A stretch of 64,000 nt of DNA, taken from Congeria kusceri. Its lineage: Eukaryota; Mollusca; Bivalvia; Myida; Dreissenidae. Location of the stretch: NCBI GenBank assembly GCA_027627225.1, contig CM051036.1, positions 40,433,926 to 40,497,925 of the forward strand, read 5' to 3'. Position numbers and translations under genes: made by a program. Under the pieces are notes generated by a model. That model made no database searches. It saw only the letters and a program-made list of their open reading frames with translations, and was not told the origin of the DNA. Below are positions 34,965-48,000 of this stretch, piece after piece. Numbering within the stretch: the first letter of the stretch is position 1; each line of letters opens with the position of its first letter.

Positions 34965-36011
34965 CAATCACAGTCATGTTTGCATATTGAATTGGAAGAA
35001 AAAGAAGATATTCTAGAATTAAAAACATATCCTGGATATCCAGTAACCAGCAGTTATTGTAGAATCTTAGTATTATCTAGTAAACTCAATGGGTATGACC
35101 ACGAATGTATAACTTCATTAAGATGGCACTAAGCAGACATACACAACTGCATGTATCAACATAGTTGATCAAATACAGTAATTGTTTCGAGTGAATGCTC
35201 TGCAAAATCCAACTGAAAGATAAGTGAAAAGTTTTTTTTTTTTTAAATAACATTTACATGTGGCTGTTACAAACAAAATGTGTTTCTTTGTAAAACATTG
35301 ATGAGAAATCGTAACTATTTATTTCCCACAAAAAGCCCTAGATATTTGAAGTCTTTTGTGTACAAGCCTATAACTCGCATAATGTATGCATATTTCCATA
35401 GAATCCATTATGGTTATCAAATTTCAGAATAAATACTGACTTATCAAAGAACGTCCAACAGAATTAAAAATTTAACTAAAGACATGGCCCATTTAATACA
35501 TGTGTAATGCATCAACTGCCAAATGGGCAGTAAAGCGTTAAATATTTGAGAATATCTTTTTAATGAGTTAACTCCTGGCATCAACTAAACATTTAAATGT
35601 ACAGTATCACAATTGGAAAAAAACAACAAGTAAACAATTATTTCTATGTAATGTGTGTACTACATGTACAAAATAAGTCTGTGAAATCAGTCACTTTGAA
35701 AAACATTATAAGTTTAAACAGATTTAACTGAAATTAAGACAATATCACGGATGGGAAAAGTATTATAATATTTAAATATGTGAGTAGAGATACCGGTAAA
35801 TACTGACAACTTAAATATTCACATCTGAGATTTCCCAAACTGTAAAAGTACATAAGAGCTGGTCGAAAAGATGTGTATTTTGGGTTGCCCCAAAGAAATA
35901 TATTCCAACAGTACCAATAATACTTGGGACAAAAGTTCACAAAACCTGAGACATTATCTGTGTTCAGATTGTGTTCACTATTAGTTTGTCCATCCTAGTA
36001 AATCACTGGTT
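34965..36011. other. 3' flank of the C20orf96-like gene
   Basis: No close AATAAA is seen on the minus strand just below the stop codon; a candidate (tttatt on plus) lies about 700 bp away near 35317. The 3' UTR end is therefore undetermined. Confidence 0.4.
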
Positions 36012-36072
36012 CTATATTGGCAGCCATTCTTGTGTTGGTATATCTAATACTACATCCATATCTGGTGTACAC
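36012..36072 (-). CDS. C20orf96: C20orf96-like exon 11 (last)
   Basis: Completes codon 364 and encodes the C-terminal motif CTPDMDVVLDIPTQEWLPI and stop TAG. Acceptor tttctttcag. No upstream exon reads into it in another phase. Confidence 0.85.
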
Positions 36073-39000
36073 CTGAAAGAAACAGACTACCGATACACAA
36101 TCAAAACTGGATTTGTATTGTGTGATTTTATTTACCTGGATATTCCGTGATTTTTTGTAAATCTATTTTAAGCTACAAACCCACATAAGAGACTCAGCCA
36201 TGAATATGAATTGATTAAATCCTTACTACGTAACTGTTGATACTGTAGTGCTGTGGTAAGTACGCTAAGTCTGTAAGCGTGATGTTTTGGGTTCGAATCA
36301 CAGAACAGGCATTTACTCAATTCATTAATTTATTTAATCAAACTTATTTTATTGATCATTTTGCTGACGTCATGACACGGAATCTCATCATCAACCTCGA
36401 TTCCGACACAGCAGAGAGCTGCACCAATACTGCGAGGTAAACAGTCTTCGTGAATGCATATTATGTATATAAAATGAATCGACTAATAAATATAAAACAA
36501 AACAAAAACGGAAAAAAATACAAAATAAAGAAAAAATGTCATGAGAATAGGAGATGTTGAAGTAAAAGAAAATGATAAAAAAGACAGATTTTGGCAGGAT
36601 TCGAACCACAGTCATTGTGATTCTAAGTCTAAACACTATTCTTCCTGACACTTGATGGGTGTTTTTGTTATATGACTATGAAATCCTTTGATGGGTGTTT
36701 TTGTTATATGACTATGAAATCCGTGCTTTAGATGCTAGATTAATGTTAAAACGATATAAATAGAACAGTCGAGTGCTACCAGAGATTAATGAGTGCCAGG
36801 TCAATAAAATCGCACAATAACATGCTTACAATAACAATTTCACTTCAAAATACATACATATAGGTCTGTTGTTTTTTATTATTAAATAATTATAGTAATA
36901 TAAGAACTAAAAATACCAGTAATTATGCATTGTAAATTGTAATTATTATGGCCGTATTTATAGCACCACATTAAATTAATACTTTAAATATTAAATTACT
37001 TTTTCCATAATCAAGAAATCTTCAAAAATAAACGAAACTACAGTTATTTTTCATAACACGACCCTGTATTTTGGGCAAACGATCAATACATACTTTTGTT
37101 GGTATAAGAAGAATTCTGGAAACATTTGTTGTCGAAGATTAGTTTTGGGGTCCCGTAGTAGTTCATTGACTGTTTTCTCGAGCTCAGAGTTCTGTTTTTG
37201 TAGCTCCTCTTGCTGCTTTTTGTGAAGTTCAATCTCCTGAAAATAAACAAGACGCAGTCAAATATTTGATGTGCAAATGTGTTAAGAAAACAACAAAACC
37301 TCACTGATAATTTGGAGAAAAAAAAGAAGAGAATTTTACTCTTTAATCGCCCCATGCTAGGGTTAACCTTTAATCGCCCCATGCTAGGGCTAACAGTTAA
37401 ATATCTTAACAATTTTTTAACACAGTTTTAAAAAGAACATTTATAATGTTTGCAATTATTACCATTCATATGAAGTCTAAACTTTATGTAATAAGTATTC
37501 AATGAATCAAAAGAGAAAAAACTTGGAATACAGCTGCCATGAGCTGTGGAACTGTTGTGTGTTGCAGAAACAATTTTTATGATGAGAAAAACGAGCTTAA
37601 TTGACAACACTGTCTGCCAAGCTTACCTTTTTCATGACCATATTCTGCAAAGCCATGTCTTTTAAGCTTGGATGCATCATTTCTATAGCTGACTGCAAGC
37701 ACACAGACATCATAATAAAACATTTTTATTAGAGTCTTGTGTGTTTTCATGTTCCTTGTTATAGTGTCCTATTGCAAGCAAAATGACCTATTTTCATACG
37801 AAATGGATGTTTAAATAATGTTTAATTTTAACTGCTATATCATGCTTAGTACATTGTTTAATTTACAGTTACAAACGTGTCATTAATTGCATAGATTTGA
37901 TCTCGTCTTAATAAGACGGTTTATTTTAAGAGATCACCATCAAAGAAAAGTACGAAGACATTTCAAAGGTTCAATGCAAAATGATATTTATATTTTATAA
38001 GTACCTCTGTAACTTGTTTTGTAATTTTGTTCTGAGTCATCTGTTTTTCCTTCTCATACTTGCTTAGCTCTGTCCGAGTAATGTGTTCCAGTTCTTCCTG
38101 GTCTTCCTGTGATTCAAAAATAACGAGCAATCAAAATGGTCTTCCCAGCATCCAAAAATAACAAGCAATCAAAATGGTCTTCCTGTAATCCAAAAATAAG
38201 AAGCAATCAAAATGGTCTTCCTGTGATCCAAAAATAACAAGCAATCAAAATGGTCTTCCTGTGATCCAAAAATAACAAGCAATCAAAATGGTCTTTGTAC
38301 TTTTCAAAAATAACAACCAATCAAAACAGTCTTAGTACCATAAAAACAGGAGCTTTTGGAGGATAGCGTGCTCGACTTTTCTTGTGCTAGTCAGAGTTAC
38401 TGGATTTTTTTTTCCTAAAACAAGAACATGGAAATTCCACACAAAAAAAATTTTTCAAACGAAATGCATTAGTCAGCACATCCATAACATTTTTAGTAAT
38501 GGTAAACTTGACCTTGACCCTACCCACCCCATATGCAATCCCAAGCAAGGTCTCGATATTAGGTATCTATGTATTAAGTTTCATTAAAATATCTCAATGT
38601 GTTCTCAAGTTATTGAGCCAAAACCATTTTTCTATTTTTAGTAACAGTGACCTTGACCCAACCCAACCCATATGCAATGCCACGTGAGGTCTCGATATAA
38701 GGTATCTATGTATTAAGTTCCATTAAAATATCTCGATGCGTTCTCAAGTTATTGAGCGGAAACCATTTATCTATTTTTAGTAACAGTGACCTTGACCCCA
38801 CCAATCCCATATGCAATCCCAAGCGAGGTCTCGCTATAAGGTATCTGTGTATAAAGTTTCATTAAAATATCTCAATGCGTTCTCAAGTTATTGAGCTGAA
38901 ACCGTTTTTCTACTTTAGTAACAGTGACCTTGACATTGACCCTATACGCAATCGCAAGTGAGGTCTCGATATAAGGTATGTATGTATTAAGTTCATTAAA

Positions 39001-42000
39001 CTATCTCAATGCGTTCTCAAGTTATTGAGCGGAAACCGTTTTTCTATTTTTAGTAACAGTGACCTTGACCTTGATCCCACACACCCCATATGCTATCCCA
39101 AGCAAAGTCTCGATATAAGGTATGTATGTTTAAAGTTTCATAAAAATATCTCAATGCATTCTCAAGTTATTGAGCAGAAACCGTTTTTCTATTTTTAGTA
39201 ACAGTGACCTTGACCCCACCCAACCCATATGCAATCCCAAGTGAGGTCTTGATATAAGGTACCTATGTATTAAGAATTAGTAAAATATCTCAATACATTC
39301 TCAAGTTATTGAGCAGAAACTGTTTTTCTATTTTTAGTAACAGTGACCGTGACCCCACCCACCGCATACGCAATCCCAGGTGAGGTCTCGCTATAAGGTA
39401 TCTATGTTTGAAGTTTCATTACAATTGCTTAATCCATTCTCAAGTTAGAGAGCGGAAACAAACAGTTGAGAAACTAGCTTACCGAAAAACTTTTACCTGT
39501 CCATATAGCTTATATGTAAAATTTCTAAGTGTAAAAAGGCCCATAATTTTGACAAATTTCAAATTAGAGTTATCAAAATTGGCCTATGAGTTCATTTTAA
39601 TATAGGGAATAAGTGTTCGAAGTTTGAATGAAATCCCTCAAGCCATTCCTGAGAAACCAGCTTACCGAAAAACTTTAACCTGTCCATATAGTTATATCTA
39701 AAAAGGCCCATTATTTTGACAAATTTCAAACTAGAGTTACCAAACTCTTTAGTTTTTTTTTCTTTCTTTAATTTCGTATTTTTGTTTCGCTAAAAACTTT
39801 CATAAGCTACCATTTTTATCATTCAGGCGCTTGAAAAAAAGTGTGAAAACAAGCGCCCATTGACCGGATTCTAGTAAACATGGTGTATTTCACGTTTTGA
39901 CGTGAACCCACCGGTTGATGTATGACGTTATCATCTGATTATATAATAATGTTTTGTTCTAAGGTTAGATACCAGTAAATAGTAGGGTGATCCCTTGAAA
40001 GTTGTCCGTATATAAATACATTGTTTTTTCTTCAGTCAAAAGAAAGATACATTTCGCATAACGGACACAGGTTTCAATAGTTATTTCCTGAAAACGACAT
40101 GTCTTTTGTGCAATTTGATGTATCACGATACCGAATTACTTGAAATTTTAATATTCAGCAGTTTATGTGTAGGCAGCATGTGCTTTTGTCGAAATCGCGA
40201 GTGTTTCTTACATGCGACTAGGTGAGCTATCCTACTACCCCTGGCGTCGGCGTCGGAATTGGTTAAAGTTTTTATTGAATAGTCTTGTAACTTCAAAACT
40301 ACATAAGTTATTCACTTGAAACTTGGAACTAACCTTTGTCATCAACTCTAGTATCAGGGGCAACATTACCCATAACTATGTTTTGTATTTTGAGTTATGC
40401 ACACTTTTTACATACATTTTATGGTTAAAGTTTTTGTTCCAAAAATGTATAAAGTCTTCACTTAAAAGTTTTGTATTTTAACAAATGTATGCCCCTTTAA
40501 TCAAATTATTTTTAATTTTCAATTCAATGATTTGAATTTTTTTTAGTCAACCAGAATGTATTTGTACCATATTAATATGATTGGACTGTCTAGTCAGTTC
40601 AGCCATTGATAATAATACACATGTTTTCTTGTCAGACAGTATGTATCTATGTTGTATTAATTAATATGCAGTGGCGTATTCAGGCATTCTCCTGTACGAT
40701 CGGGCGTACACAACGCTTTGCCATTTCGTTTTGTGGTTAAAATTAGAATATTCAAATACTTGACCAAATATTCGAATATTAAATGAGTATTCGAATGGCA
40801 AAAAAAAATTCTCCGTAATAAACTAGTTTAATCTATAATCCGCAAAATTCTATAATCCTCGATCATTATGTTTTCACAGTTACCTAATTTGACACGTTGA
40901 CATGTTATTTAACACCATTGATACCTGTATGCGCAGTGGGAGATAACAGATTAAGCAAATTGTGACAATTGAGTCGTAAACGGACCGTAAGAACAGACCG
41001 ATATTTGCGCAGTTTGTACGTAACATTATTTGGGTGCTTAACTGAAGCTAATTGGAGACCGATGTTTTCACACTGACGCTAATTAGAGACAAATGTTTGA
41101 ACAATGTATGGTGCATTATGCGGTTTAGGTGCTACTATTAATTTAATTTCATTCCTTTAATAAGCGGTGCATTAACAACAAGATTTGTCATGCCGACTTT
41201 AAAGCATTTATTCGCTCAATATAACAAACAAAAATGAGTAAAACAGCACAGGTATATATTCTATGTGTTTCCCAACTTGGACTTGTCAGATTACTTTGTG
41301 TATTGGGTGTCTGTTTTGCGATGTTTGAAGTGTATAGATCTGTTTTACTATTAATAAATGTATAACAAAGTAAATGATTCGAAATAAATCTAAGAACTGT
41401 TTTCTATGTTGTTTTATTATGACATCAATGAATCATATGATGATTGATGATGATGATGGAAAAATTCGTACTAAATTCATAGAGTCGACGACGATAAGAA
41501 CGGTTTTTATTATTTTCAACGACACATTAATTCGTTTACCTGGATAAATAAACAAAGACTCGGACATTTAAAAAAAAACGAACGAATATTTGAATATTAT
41601 TCGAATATTGAATTCGAATATTCGAATAGCGTTTTGGTATTCGTTGCCATCCCTAGTTAAAATTTAAACAGGTACGGCAATCTTGTGATCGTGTTTCAAT
41701 TTAAAGACGAAGCGACATGTCACATACCTGTATAGGTTCAATGTCTACTTAATGATCTTGTATATGCGTTTTATCAACTCACTACATATTACTATTGATC
41801 AATATAAAATACTACGAATAAAACCGCGTATCTAGTAACTGTACAATAAAATCCTAAATTAGCATAGCGTTTGAATGATTTGTTCTTTCTTTTTTGTCTT
41901 TATTTCACCAAAACATATTTTTCACATAAAAAACTCGCTGGATCCATATTCAAAGCGTGTCGTGGGAAAACCGGGCTTAATGCATGTGCGTAAAGTGTCA

Positions 42001-45000
42001 TCCCAGATCAGCCTATGTAGTCCGCACAGGTTAATCGAGGACGGCACTTTCTGCCTACAGTGGATTTATGTTTAGAAAAGACTGCACAGGCTGACCCTAG
42101 ACGACACTTTACGCCCGGGGTTTCCCACGACACGCCTCATTCACAGAGCTCCTTGGTGAAAACTACAGTATGTGGCTTGATGAACGAAAATTCCCCTTGT
42201 CTGAAATATTTTGAATCTGGTACAGAACAAACACCTCCTGTTTCCATATTTCAAATATAATATCAGGCGCGGTACCAGGATTTTGAGTTAAAGGGGCGGA
42301 AATATTAAAGAACTGACAACAAATTAACTGCTGTTGTCTCTTACATGTTAAATAGATGTATCGGAACGACGCATATCGCCAAACTGAACAATTTAACCAA
42401 AATACCACAAAACAAAAACTATATTTGAAAAAATTTGATTGAAAAGAACATGCAATTGTAACGAAATGCACATGTTTCAGTTATTGTTCGGTTTAAAAAC
42501 CTAGTTCTGGACAATTTTTTAGGTGTCGTACGCCGCTTCAGCCGTCTTCTAAATCCGCCTATTTAGCTCGAAACGAATTTAATGTATTCATCGTTGCAAA
42601 CGGCAAATGTATTGCTAATGTAAATTACATTAAAAATTACTTTACTGATATAATCACAAAATGAAATTCAAATTCTTAATGTACAAATTATCTGATGTAC
42701 ATTTTATGTATGTTTTGGTTGATGATGGTGATTTTGTATGTTTTCGTTCCTAATGAATAATTTTACGGTTCTTTCAAATCGAAATTTAATTTAAATAACT
42801 TTACTGATCATGCAGCACCATTTGTGTACCTTTAGGAAACAGGAAAGAGCTAGTTTTGATTTTCTTTTGCAAAACCAACACACAGGTAACGTAAATTTTA
42901 TATGATGATATGTTGGGAGGAATAAGCATAAATTTAGTATCGTGTGACCTACTGATCGAGTTAAATATACGACGGATAAAAATGATCACAGACGCCGAAT
43001 TTATTTTTAATATATTTCTTGATGATAAGGTTTCATATAGATCCTTAAAGTGCTTTAATTTTAAGTTGTTCCTTGCAAAAGTGCATGTAAGGAACTTTGA
43101 TTGCTTAACCAAAATGCTGACAACGTAGAGAGACTGTTGACGACAAAAGAATCTAAAAACATGGGATTTATGATTGCATTTTTGCTAAAATGGAATCATT
43201 TGTTTGAATATTAGTTCAATTTCCCACTTTCAAACTTGATAATGTTGCGTCCTATTCAATAGTATATGACATCATAGTAAAAATATTTTTTAAGAAACAA
43301 ACATTTTTTTTTTTCAAGCTAGTCATACAATGCAGACGGAATTATATACATGCCAGTCAACAAGTCAATCTGCAACGGGCCATGCAGAATAACTGATGAA
43401 GCGTAGTAGTTAGTGTAAAAAATAACAGATGTAGCTTATTATTAAGTGGTCTTATTCCAGAGCACTAGGGTGAATATTTCGGTTACACACAACATGCAAA
43501 TAGCGAAAGTAGGGGTGTCATTAGTTTGAAGTAACATTTTAAATAAATTGACATAAAAATGTTACTGTTATAAATTACATGATATACACATTATAACACA
43601 TATGACATACATTACCTTAAATAATTAAAAGATAATAAAACAGGTAGGAAGGTGCGACTGTTTGAAAAAAAGACCCGTTCAGGTTTCGGTTTACTGACTC
43701 GTAGCCTGCAAAAAAAGTAGTTCCCGTGATCACTGTTCTGGAAATAACCCTCTCAAAAGACCGTTGGCCCCCGCCACGAGCCTAAAAAACGTTTTACACT
43801 TTTCACTATTTCGTCCGATGTTTATTCATATAGCGATATACTATATAGAATATATTTTTGTCAGCAGTGTCATTTTCGCCCCTTTATATCTTATGTTGTT
43901 ATTTTTCGGCGTAGCTGTCTAAGACCACTTTTGACCTAGATTTCTTGCGCTAATTATGAAGCCGGAAAATTGAATGCCAATAGAATTTGGCAAATTTTCT
44001 AATTTTAGGGAATGCAAACTTCAAACAATGGTTTAACGTATACCAATAACTGTTGTATACTTTTGGGGATTAAAAATTTACATAATTGTTTACATAAGTG
44101 GTTAAATTAAAAAAAAAAAAGACAATCAGCGTATAAATTAATATTGAGATGTCATTTTTTGGCCCTAAATGTAATAGTTCCTTTAATATTATTTTCCGAT
44201 ATATTTCATGTACAAGCACGGGCGTACATTCGATTTTGCCCTAAATACGCCCTTGATATGTTGGTATAGTCAATTCAGACATTGGTATTAAATAGAATGC
44301 ATGTACTTCACAAATTGTTTTTAAAGCATTGCGTATTCTATTTTATGTTATGTCTATTATTAAAGCCAGTTTTACCATGTATAATCTTGGTTGTATCAAT
44401 CAAGATGAAGAAAGTGATTGTGATTTTCAAACAAAAATACAATTATAATGTATTGCTAAATGACGATTTTTAGTTATGACAAAGATTAAATTCTCGGAAT
44501 AAAATAAAATATTTTTGCTACCTACCGACCCACCTCTAAAATTTCGGGTCGGTTAGGGGCAAACAAAAGATTTTTAAATTTAGGCCTTATCGGAAAACTT
44601 TAACCTAACTCGGACACCGACACCTGGGCGAGTAGAATAGTTTGCCTTTTCTTCGAAAAGTCGAGTTAAAAACAACAACCAATCAAAACGGTCTTCCTAC
44701 CGTCTAAAGATAACAACCTATCAACTGTAATAATTAACGTTATTAAGGATTGGGAACTCTGGTAAACTTTTGTTTCACATTATACTTTCTTGAAATAGAG
44801 ATAGCCATTCTGCAATATGACTACCAGTAGAGGATCCCGACGCCCACCCTCCCCCATCCCCCTTAAATTTCTAGGTGTATATAAAACAGTCAAAAATGGA
44901 TACATATGCTCTTTGTTTTTACGCTTGCTTTGCTCACTCAGTTTGATAGTTTTTGGTGATATTGTTTTGTTTTTAATATATTCCATATTATTTAACAATG

Positions 45001-48000
45001 TCAGAGGCAATAAAGAGTTGGCACAGAAAATACCATATACCAGACATTCATACTTTTTGAGTACATGCCAAAAGTCAAAATTCATGTCAAATCTATGACT
45101 ACATTAGAGTTTAAACAGCTTTGCCTCAATAAATTAATTTAGTTTTCAACAATCTAATTTGACAAACTTTCTCAATGTTCCATTAGCAACCACACCAAAT
45201 TTCACTGTTTTGTGTAGTTATAAGAAAGATATAATGTAATAAAGCAGAGGGGTGTACTAAAAGTTGGCACCAATGCCCAGTCATTTCATATTTTTCCAGA
45301 ACCAGTGGTCAGCAAAATTTAATTTAAATAATTAAGAAACGTGTTTGACACAAAGTCGGCATCACTTGACTCATTTGTTCACTTAATAAACATATCTTTC
45401 ACAACATTTCATCTAAAAGACATGTTCGTTCGTTCTTTTGTTCTCTTCGAATGAAGAAACATGTACATGGCACATTCTATAACAGAACTGATGAGCATGT
45501 GTGAAATATATATTTAATGAATTCACTTTGACCATGACACTTGTAAAAGTATAATCCCTATATATTTCAATGCTGATTTAATTGAACTTTCAAAAACAAA
45601 ATGCTGAACATATCAAATTACATAATAAAGAAAAGCCATGCAATTAGTGTTGTTACAGAGCACTCCGGTAAAGGAATAATACATATAATTCTTGATGTGT
45701 ATGTTTGAATGTAGTCTGCTATGGATTGTCTCATGTTTATAGATGTTCCTGATATATTTAAGAGTTAATGTGGGATACATATGTAGTGGACAGGCACATC
45801 AAACAAGCAACAATTTACTGCCTAAACAGCCAAAATCCAAGTATGATGCAAATACCACAAGGCATGGTGCAACTTCAAAAAGATAATGAAATGCATGATC
45901 TTTGCTAAATTTCCAGTCTTTAAAAAAGTAATGAAATGCACGATCTTTTGCTCAATTTCCAGTCTTTAAATAGGTAATGAAATGCATGATCTTTTGCTCA
46001 ATTTCCAGTCTTTAAAAAGGTAATGAAATGCACAATCTTTTGCTCAATTTCCAGTCTTTTAAAAGGTAATGAAATGCACAATCTTTTGCTCAATTTCCAG
46101 TCTTTAAAAAGGTAATGAAGTGCACGATCTTTTGCTCAATTTCCAGTTTTTAAAAAGGTAATGAAATGCACAATCTTTTGCTCAATTTCCAGTCTTTAAA
46201 AAGGTAATGAAATGCACGATATTTTGCTCAATTTCCAGTCTTTAAAAAGGTAATGAAATGCACAATCTTTTGCTCAATTTCCAGTCTTTTAAAAGGTAAT
46301 GAAATGCACGATCTTTTGCTCAATTTCCAGTCTTTAAAAAGGTAATGAAATGCACGATCTTTTGCTCAATTTCCAGTCTTTAAAAAGATAATGAAATGCA
46401 CGACCTTTCGCTCAATTTCCAGTCTTTAAAAAGGTTATGACATGCACAATCTTTTGCTCAATTTCCAGTCTTTAAAAAGGTTAATGAAATGCACGATCTT
46501 TTGCTCAATAGCCAGTCTTTAAAAAGGTAATGAATTGCACGATCTTTTGCTCAATTTCCAGTCTTTAAAAAGGTAATGAAATGCACGATCTTTTGCTCAA
46601 TTTCCAGTTAACCCTGGTGGTACAGCAAACCCCCAGTTTATAGGGATTGTTAAACTGTACAAGTTTTGAGGCGCTGTCTGCACAGGCTAATCCGGGATGG
46701 CACTTTCCGCTTATATGATATTTTCTGTTTCAAGGAAATCTCTTCTAAACATAAATCCTCAGTAGGCGGAAAGTGCCATCCTGAATTAGCCTGTGCGAAC
46801 TGCACAGGCTAATCCAGGAAAACACTCTATGCCCATGCATTAAGTCTGGTTTTCCCACGATGTACCTCAAATATCAATTTCCACTTAACCTGGTGGTAGA
46901 GCATACCCACAGTTTATAAGGATTGTGATACTGCACACGTTTATACTCATCTTTTCCTTACCTCATATGTTATGGTTTTCGTCTGAAATTCCTTTTGCAG
47001 ATTTGAGATGATCATTGCTTTCACTGGATATTCTTTGTCCTGGAACACAATAAATTAACATAAAATAATAAAACTAATTTGAATTAAGATAACATGTTGA
47101 CTTATTACAGGTTTTTGAAATTGATTACCAAATAATAGCTACCAGTAAATTATTAAATAAAATAACAGACAAAATCTAAATGTTTGCCAACAATGCACTC
47201 ATACCAAAACCACTTTGCAGAACACTTGACAATCATAATACATGACTTATTTATTTTACCTGTTTGATGTTGTTGTTTTTTTCAGGTCAAATAATTTACA
47301 AATTTTCATTTTCCATTATTAGTGCTTTGTATTACATGTAATAGGATTTTGTCATCTTGACAAACACAATTATCATGTGATCCCACTTAAATGAATGAAT
47401 TGTACCTTTATACTCAACTAATTGTTCAATGACAAAGTAAGTGAATACGTGTCACACTCAAATTAACAAATGCACACTTGCATGTGCTTATATTTTGTTT
47501 CTATAAACAGAATTTCTGTTATCTTTAATGGCACCACAAGCGCATCCAAAAGTCTTGCATCATAAGTATGTTTTCAAGTGTATTTTTTTCTGAAACTGTC
47601 CTTTGTTTCGTAAATGCAATACCTTGTAATTTAAAAGCACATGTAGCTCTTCTTGTTTCATTTTCAGCTTTTTATCTAATTCATCAACTTCATGTTCAAT
47701 TTCTGAAATGAAATACAATGGTGTTAAAGGTTCATTTTTCTAGCCTGGCAGTAATAATATATATGAAATTACATAGAACTAATTAATTAATGCAGCAATA
47801 ACATAAGACCATTGTGTACAAGTTTCATATGTTAATACACTATTCTCACTTGAGGTATTTGTAATTTTTGTTATTAAAAAGTAGAAAATCATGTTATCTC
47901 ACTTCAGGTCTGCTAAGAGATGTCAGAAACTATAAGAAATATTACTACATCAGCATGAAAGTCTCCACAAAGTTCTTAAAACATAAACATATAATCAGTT

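Larger units (their letters stand above)
40669..44255. mobile_element. TIR element containing several later insertions
   Basis: The left end CAGTGGCGTATTCAGG and the reversed right end CAAGGGCGTATTTAGGG are imperfect inverted repeats. ATATG flanks both ends (40664-40668 and 44256-44260). CAGTGGCGTA-type ends are typical of some hAT MITEs. Inside lie a 912-bp hAT-like element, a T MITE, another short TIR element and a Z copy, so most of its 3.6 kb is acquired. Confidence 0.5.
38349..44665 (-). mobile_element. Composite insertion with X-type ends in intron 7
   Basis: The left end 'ggaggatagcgtgctcgac' and the right end ('acaccgacacctgggcgag', 'ttcttcgaaaagtcgagtt', 'aaaaa') match the two ends of family X in one orientation. 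Flanks on both sides are units of the 38-bp minisatellite, so the region entered that array. The interior is not simply X: it holds M monomers, an opposite-strand X fragment (about 40208-40510) and the nested elements listed below. It may be one element expanded by later insertions, or two X copies that have lost what lay between. Confidence 0.55.
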
